Positions 14,798 through 18,550 of a DNA stretch of 18,550 nt are shown here, in pieces. The DNA comes from CAYURR01 sp964446745. GTDB taxonomy: Bacteria > Bacillota > Clostridia > Lachnospirales > WQUN01. Position 1 is the stretch's first letter, and the number at the start of each line of letters is the position of its first letter. Where the stretch lies: the NCBI GenBank assembly GCA_964446745.1, contig CAYURR010000039.1, forward strand, positions 1-18,550, given 5' to 3'. The notes beneath the pieces were generated by a model. That model did no database searches and had not been told where the DNA came from. It saw only the letters and a list, made by a program, of their open reading frames with translations. Position numbers and translations under genes: made by a program.

Positions 14798-17233
14798 ATG
14801 GGCATGTACGCAGATTACATACTATTTAGCGTCTCAGCTTTTATGACTGTGGCAGCAGTAGCAATAGGCCTTTATCTATTTAATTCTCGAAAGAAAAGTA
14901 AACTATTTAATCAGACATTAAAAATGGATACAACACAATATGATGCCCTACAGCATTTATCTTCGTTAATAAAAAAAACAACAGGCAACGCTTCTAAGTC
15001 CGATGCCAATTTTGACTTTTCACAAGCACTTAATCCATTGTTGACTGCAACGGTTTCAGACCAAACAGAGTGCACCGAGGCTATAAGCTCCGATAACTGT
15101 ATGCCGGTCAAGGCATACACGGCTACACAAACAACAATGGAAAATGTATTGAATTCCGGCCTTGATATTCGGGAACTATCTGCACGATATACAATAACTG
15201 ACGAGCTGTCCGGCGGAGCAATGAGTCGTGTGTTCCGCGCACGTCATAATCAACTGGGTAATGTATGGATAGTTAAATATATCGATAATCGTATAGCATC
15301 TTTATCAAACGAAGATAACATCCTCAAACAACTAAATCATATTAATCTACCGCAGATAGTAGACATATACCACAATCAATCAGGCGTTTTTTTAGTAGAA
15401 CGTTATATTGAAGGCTGTTCACTAGACAAAATCATTCAGATATCAAAAAATAAGATTACAGAAAATGTCATATGTGATTGGGGACTGCAGATGGCGCAGG
15501 TATTGAACTACCTACATACACAACCAAATCCGATTATACATAGTGACTTAAAACCATCTAATCTTATGGTGACACATGATAATAAATTAGTACTGATTGA
15601 TTTTGGCATATCCAGGCAGCGTGGCGAAACCAATCTAAAGGCTGGGGGGCTTACATATGCATATGCGGCTCCCGAACAGTTTCGCGCTGCAAAGAGTATG
15701 AAGGCTATAGATATATTCAAACTGCGTTTTGGCTCTGATTGTGCAAAACAAGTATCGAAAACCGTTGATGAACGCTCAGATATTTTTAGTTTTGGCATGA
15801 TATTGTTTGAATTAGCGATGGGTTATGTACCTATCCATACAAGAAATATAAATAATATCAAGACACAGGTATCAAATGAGTTATCCGAAATCATCCTTAA
15901 ATGTCTAAGTATTAATGCAGACGAACGATTTCAGAGTATGGGTGATGTAATAAAGGCATTTGATAACATTCGTTTGTCACGTGTGAGCATGGTAAAAACG
16001 TTGACAACGAGACGTTTTGCGGCAGCCGCTCTTACACTACTTTTAGTAGGCTCGATATGTACCACGGCGTTTGGTGCATATATAAATCGTCAAGAAACAT
16101 TGTCTGTGGTGGCGGTCGAACCCTATACAGCGACAGTCAGTATGCAGCAGTCAGTTAGTATATTTATCAGCAAGACGTCGCCTGACGGAAATTCATCATA
16201 TATAGATACTGATATGTTGGAATGGTCTACCCCTGATGACAATATTGCTCGTATTGAGGGAAATAGACTAGCGGGTTATAACAAAGGCGAAACTACAATA
16301 TACGGGAAATACCGCAATCAATTAGTGCAAATGGAAGTAAATGTTGTAGATAGAATGGATAATACAGTAGATATCGCGTTGTCATATGAAAATAATACAA
16401 GCATATCAACATGGGCCGCAGATACGCAGTTCGATTGGCCCGAGAGCATAACGTCGTTTGGAGACGGTCGAGTAGCAGTAGCCGACAATGGTACATTAAG
16501 GATTATCTCAGACAAATCCGATAACTTACGTTCGATTGTCTTTGACCCGGCCTACTTAAGCGCGAGCTTGGTTCGTGCAAGTGAAAATGACATTTATGTT
16601 TTAACAGATGAGTGGATAGATGAAGACGATCAGACATACTATGGCATTATGCACGTCGATTCCAACGATAGTATTGAAATGTTGTATTATACCGAAGCTG
16701 TTTACACAAACATTCCGGATTTTTGTATCAGTGGCAGCGGTACGATTTATTTTATACAGCAGAATGTTCAAACAGATCAGACGCTTTTGATGTCTATGGA
16801 CACGAAAACAGGAGATGTGTCCATACTCAATGAGTTGCCTGCCGGTACAGACAGTATTTGCTATAGTAAAAATATGCATAACGAGGATGTTGTGTATATG
16901 GCAAATAGCGAAAAAGGTATCATATTAAAAGAAAATATTATTAAGCAGCAGCTTGAATATATAGCCGGCACGGAGGATAACAATCATTTTGTTGATGGGG
17001 CTGCCGCATTGTTTTATAAGCCGTCGCGTATTAGGGCTATTGAGGATCGGCTATATGTTTTGGACTTTAATATCATCCGTTGTATCAAATTGAATCAAGA
17101 CGGAAATGCGATAACCACATATTCAGTCGTCGGCGAGCCATCACCGAGTGATTGCCTGTCAGACTTCGAATTGATAAATGATGAGATTTTGGCGACCAAC
17201 CCAAAGTCCGGAAGCATTATTTATGTTAAGTGA
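14798..17233 (+). CDS. Two-pass membrane Ser/Thr kinase with Ig-like and beta-propeller sensor
   Basis: An 811-aa Hanks-type kinase. TM1 is at about 6-28, followed by RKKSK (inside). A low-complexity Thr/Ser-rich juxtamembrane stretch (about 40-125) precedes the kinase domain (131-393): GGAMSRVFRA (139-148), Lys160 in VWIVKY, Glu172, HSDLKPSN (248-255) with catalytic Asp250 and Asn255, Asp268 in DFG, and APE at 291-293. TM2 is at about 407-427. The outer part has an Ig-like Big-2-type domain (about 435-518) and a repeated beta-rich region (about 545-811) suggesting a propeller of about six NHL-like blades, e.g. FYKPSRIRAIEDRLYVLDFN. The catalytic Arg of HRD is Ser, and about 22 extra residues follow APE. 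AAAGGGG and a 6-base gap support this ATG. The extra TM1, which puts the N-terminus outside, is unusual, since most PrkC/PknB relatives have one TM. The gene is last in the operon. Confidence 0.94.
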   Translation: MGMYADYILFSVSAFMTVAAVAIGLYLFNSRKKSKLFNQTLKMDTTQYDALQHLSSLIKKTTGNASKSDANFDFSQALNPLLTATVSDQTECTEAISSDNCMPVKAYTATQTTMENVLNSGLDIRELSARYTITDELSGGAMSRVFRARHNQLGNVWIVKYIDNRIASLSNEDNILKQLNHINLPQIVDIYHNQSGVFLVERYIEGCSLDKIIQISKNKITENVICDWGLQMAQVLNYLHTQPNPIIHSDLKPSNLMVTHDNKLVLIDFGISRQRGETNLKAGGLTYAYAAPEQFRAAKSMKAIDIFKLRFGSDCAKQVSKTVDERSDIFSFGMILFELAMGYVPIHTRNINNIKTQVSNELSEIILKCLSINADERFQSMGDVIKAFDNIRLSRVSMVKTLTTRRFAAAALTLLLVGSICTTAFGAYINRQETLSVVAVEPYTATVSMQQSVSIFISKTSPDGNSSYIDTDMLEWSTPDDNIARIEGNRLAGYNKGETTIYGKYRNQLVQMEVNVVDRMDNTVDIALSYENNTSISTWAADTQFDWPESITSFGDGRVAVADNGTLRIISDKSDNLRSIVFDPAYLSASLVRASENDIYVLTDEWIDEDDQTYYGIMHVDSNDSIEMLYYTEAVYTNIPDFCISGSGTIYFIQQNVQTDQTLLMSMDTKTGDVSILNELPAGTDSICYSKNMHNEDVVYMANSEKGIILKENIIKQQLEYIAGTEDNNHFVDGAAALFYKPSRIRAIEDRLYVLDFNIIRCIKLNQDGNAITTYSVVGEPSPSDCLSDFELINDEILATNPKSGSIIYVK

Positions 17234-17247
17234 TTGCCAAAATATTT

Positions 17248-17283
17248 AAGGGACTGTTGAGATAATCAACAGTCCCTTGTTTT
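17248..17283. terminator. Perfect-stem bidirectional terminator
   Basis: AAGGGACTGTTGA (17248-17260) and TCAACAGTCCCTT (17266-17278) form a perfect 13-bp stem with a 5-base loop, followed by GTTTT on plus. On minus the stem is followed by AAATATTTT. It separates the kinase operon from the convergent thioredoxin gene. Confidence 0.9.
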
Positions 17284-17304
17284 ATCAGTTCCATCTTGAC
17301 ATTT

Positions 17305-17862
17305 CTATCTTGCCATTTCTATACCACGTAGTAGCGTGTCCTCGTCTATCGCACCCACCGCACGGGCTACGATATAACCCTCCGCATCGATAAAATATGT
17401 CGTAGGTATCGAGCGGATACCGTAGGTGTAACTGGCCTCACCCGTAGTGTCATAGTAAACCGGGAACGTGAATCCCTGATCCGCTATATACTGCTCCCCT
17501 ACTTCCTTTGTTTCACGCTGGCCGTCCACGCTGTCAATCATCATGAATGTGATCTCGTCACCCATTTCCTCGTAGACCTTATTGAACTCCGGCATCTCAG
17601 ACTTACACGGCGGGCACCACGAAGCCCAGAAGTTTATTATCATCGGCTTTCCTATCATCTCCGATAGTTTAACCTCATTGCCATCCGCATCCGTAACGGT
17701 GAAGTCGGGGGCCTTCGTCTTTTCCTTTTGCTCACTGTCTTGTTGGGTAATGTTTTCCTTCTGGCTGGTGGATTTGCTGAGAGTGTTGTATGCAACATAT
17801 GCGATCCCGATAAACACCGCTAACGCCAGCGCAAAGATGATCGTTTTCGTTTTACTATTCAT
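17305..17862 (-). CDS. Membrane-anchored TlpA/ResA-like thiol-disulfide oxidoreductase
   Basis: A 185-aa thioredoxin-fold protein facing the outside of the membrane. Residues about 7-25 form a single N-terminal membrane anchor; there is no lipobox Cys. A Lys/Gln/Glu-rich linker (31-50) leads to the thioredoxin domain. The active site is WCPPC, with Cys83 and Cys86, inside FWASWCPPCKSEMPEF. The cis-Pro is Pro153 in SIPTTYF. Family members reduce disulfides in cell-wall or extracytoplasmic proteins using electrons from CcdA. The start at 17862 follows AGGGGAT with an 8-base gap. A longer frame reaching 17958 would run into ccdA and encode a non-family leader, so it is rejected. It lies 11 bases after ccdA in the same operon. 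Confidence 0.94.
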   Translation of the reverse strand: MNSKTKTIIFALALAVFIGIAYVAYNTLSKSTSQKENITQQDSEQKEKTKAPDFTVTDADGNEVKLSEMIGKPMIINFWASWCPPCKSEMPEFNKVYEEMGDEITFMMIDSVDGQRETKEVGEQYIADQGFTFPVYYDTTGEASYTYGIRSIPTTYFIDAEGYIVARAVGAIDEDTLLRGIEMAR

Positions 17863-17873
17863 ATTTACATCCC

Positions 17874-18536
17874 CTAAAATGTTAATAACGAAAGAAAATA
17901 GCCCATTACACCTGTCATCATCAATATACCCATGATCACGAGCAATCCACCCGAGCACAGGTTGATGATCCGATAATGCCTCTTGATAAAGTCAAACGTC
18001 CCCTTCAACTTGTCTATCAGAACCGCACTGGCCACAAACGGGATGCCGAGCCCCAACGAATATGCCAGCAGCATCAAAGTCCCACGCATAGCCGAGCCTT
18101 GCTGCGAGGCCAAAAGCAGCGCTGAACCCAAGAACGTACCCACGCATGGCGTCCAGCCGATAGAAAATACCATCCCGAACAACACGGAGCCCGAGAAGTC
18201 CGGCTCCTTTACATCCGCGTCGTGTCTAACGCTCCGGTTTAATATCGATATATTTAATACCCCGAGGAAGTTCAGGCCGAACACCACAACTATAAGCCCT
18301 GAAATGATATTTATCAGGGTGCCGTAACGCATCAGTAGCCACCCTACCCCACCCGCAAATGCCCCGAGCATGACGAAGACCGCTGAAAATCCGATCACAA
18401 AGCCTAATGAGTTCTTTAATGCGTTAGCCTTGCCGCCTCCGCCCGCGAAATACGATATGTATACCGGAAGCAGCGGCAACAGGCACGGGGATATGAACGT
18501 GATGATCCCCTCTAAGAATAATAGAATGTATTGCAT
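17874..18536 (-). CDS. ccdA: CcdA-family thiol-disulfide interchange membrane protein
   Basis: A 220-aa polytopic membrane protein of the CcdA/DsbD-beta type, with six predicted hydrophobic segments. It passes electrons from cytoplasmic thioredoxin to outer thioredoxin-like proteins. The two redox cysteines are Cys18 in ISPCLLPLLP and Cys131 in GWTPCVGT, both within the characteristic Pro-flanked motifs. The length is normal and the frame is complete, with its ATG only 14 bases from the right edge of the window. The upstream GGCGGTGA is an acceptable ribosome site. It is followed by the TlpA-like gene, the usual partner. Whether a client such as a methionine sulfoxide reductase is part of the operon upstream cannot be seen. 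Confidence 0.94.
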   Translation of the reverse strand: MQYILLFLEGIITFISPCLLPLLPVYISYFAGGGGKANALKNSLGFVIGFSAVFVMLGAFAGGVGWLLMRYGTLINIISGLIVVVFGLNFLGVLNISILNRSVRHDADVKEPDFSGSVLFGMVFSIGWTPCVGTFLGSALLLASQQGSAMRGTLMLLAYSLGLGIPFVASAVLIDKLKGTFDFIKRHYRIINLCSGGLLVIMGILMMTGVMGYFLSLLTF

Positions 18537-18550
18537 AATTCACCGCCGTA

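Noticed and set aside
17863..17958. Upstream extension of the TlpA-like gene
   Set aside because: It runs inside the end of ccdA and adds residues unlike an export anchor; the ATG at 17862 has a good ribosome site.
1..18550. CRISPR arrays, tRNA, rRNA, insertion sequences, attachment sites
   Set aside because: No regularly spaced repeats, no cloverleaf or rRNA-like sequence, no transposase or integrase motif, and no terminal inverted repeats were seen.

Overview
The window looks like a chromosomal segment of a Gram-positive, low-to-middle GC Clostridia-type Firmicute. Evidence: strong AGGAGG-type ribosome sites; sigma-A promoters; a sortase-anchored surface protein and an S-layer-homology (SLH) protein in the same stretch; a DapA/DapB pair; a Clostridia-style sigma/HTH fusion family; and CcdA with a membrane-anchored thioredoxin. 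There is no rRNA, tRNA, CRISPR array, insertion sequence, phage gene or integrase that I can support. The genus cannot be fixed from the sequence alone.

Layout, left to right. (1) 1-2351: promoter, a short leader with an intrinsic terminator, then a 678-aa coiled-coil surface protein ending in an MPATG sorting signal. (2) 2401-4717: a promoter and a compact three-gene operon: xylose-isomerase-like sugar isomerase/epimerase, small nitroreductase, and a diacylglycerol-kinase-family lipid kinase. (3) 4768-6898: an extended -10 promoter and the dapA-dapB operon, followed by a coupled 126-aa protein that is recognisably RlmH but shortened and missing the SAM-binding glycine motif. (4) 6925-8552: a consensus promoter and a secreted SH3-SH3-SH3-NlpC/P60 cell-wall hydrolase with a TTG start. 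(5) 8601-9722: a membrane protein of the M50 (site-2 protease) fold whose zinc-binding motifs appear broken. (6) 9750-11040, minus strand: a decaying sigma-70/HTH regulator in three ORF pieces, with sigma region 4 deleted and a further single-base frameshift. (7) 11183-12226: a Gfo/Idh/MocA oxidoreductase. (8) 12427-17233: an operon of an SLH surface protein, a small FHA protein, and a two-pass membrane Ser/Thr kinase whose extracellular part carries an Ig-like domain and a likely beta-propeller. (9) 17305-18536, minus strand: ccdA and a TlpA/ResA-like thioredoxin.

The common thread is the cell envelope. DapA and DapB make the diaminopimelate branch precursor used in peptidoglycan and lysine. 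NlpC/P60 enzymes cut the peptide stems. Two differently anchored surface proteins decorate the wall. The kinase/FHA/SLH operon has the parts for sensing something outside the membrane and reporting it by threonine phosphorylation. CcdA-TlpA supplies reducing power to extracytoplasmic thiols.

The most unusual signals are the cluster of eroded family members (RlmH without its SAM motif, an M50 protein without its zinc ligands, and the broken sigma regulator), the SLH-FHA-kinase operon with its atypical kinase, and a promoter-terminator leader in front of the large surface protein.
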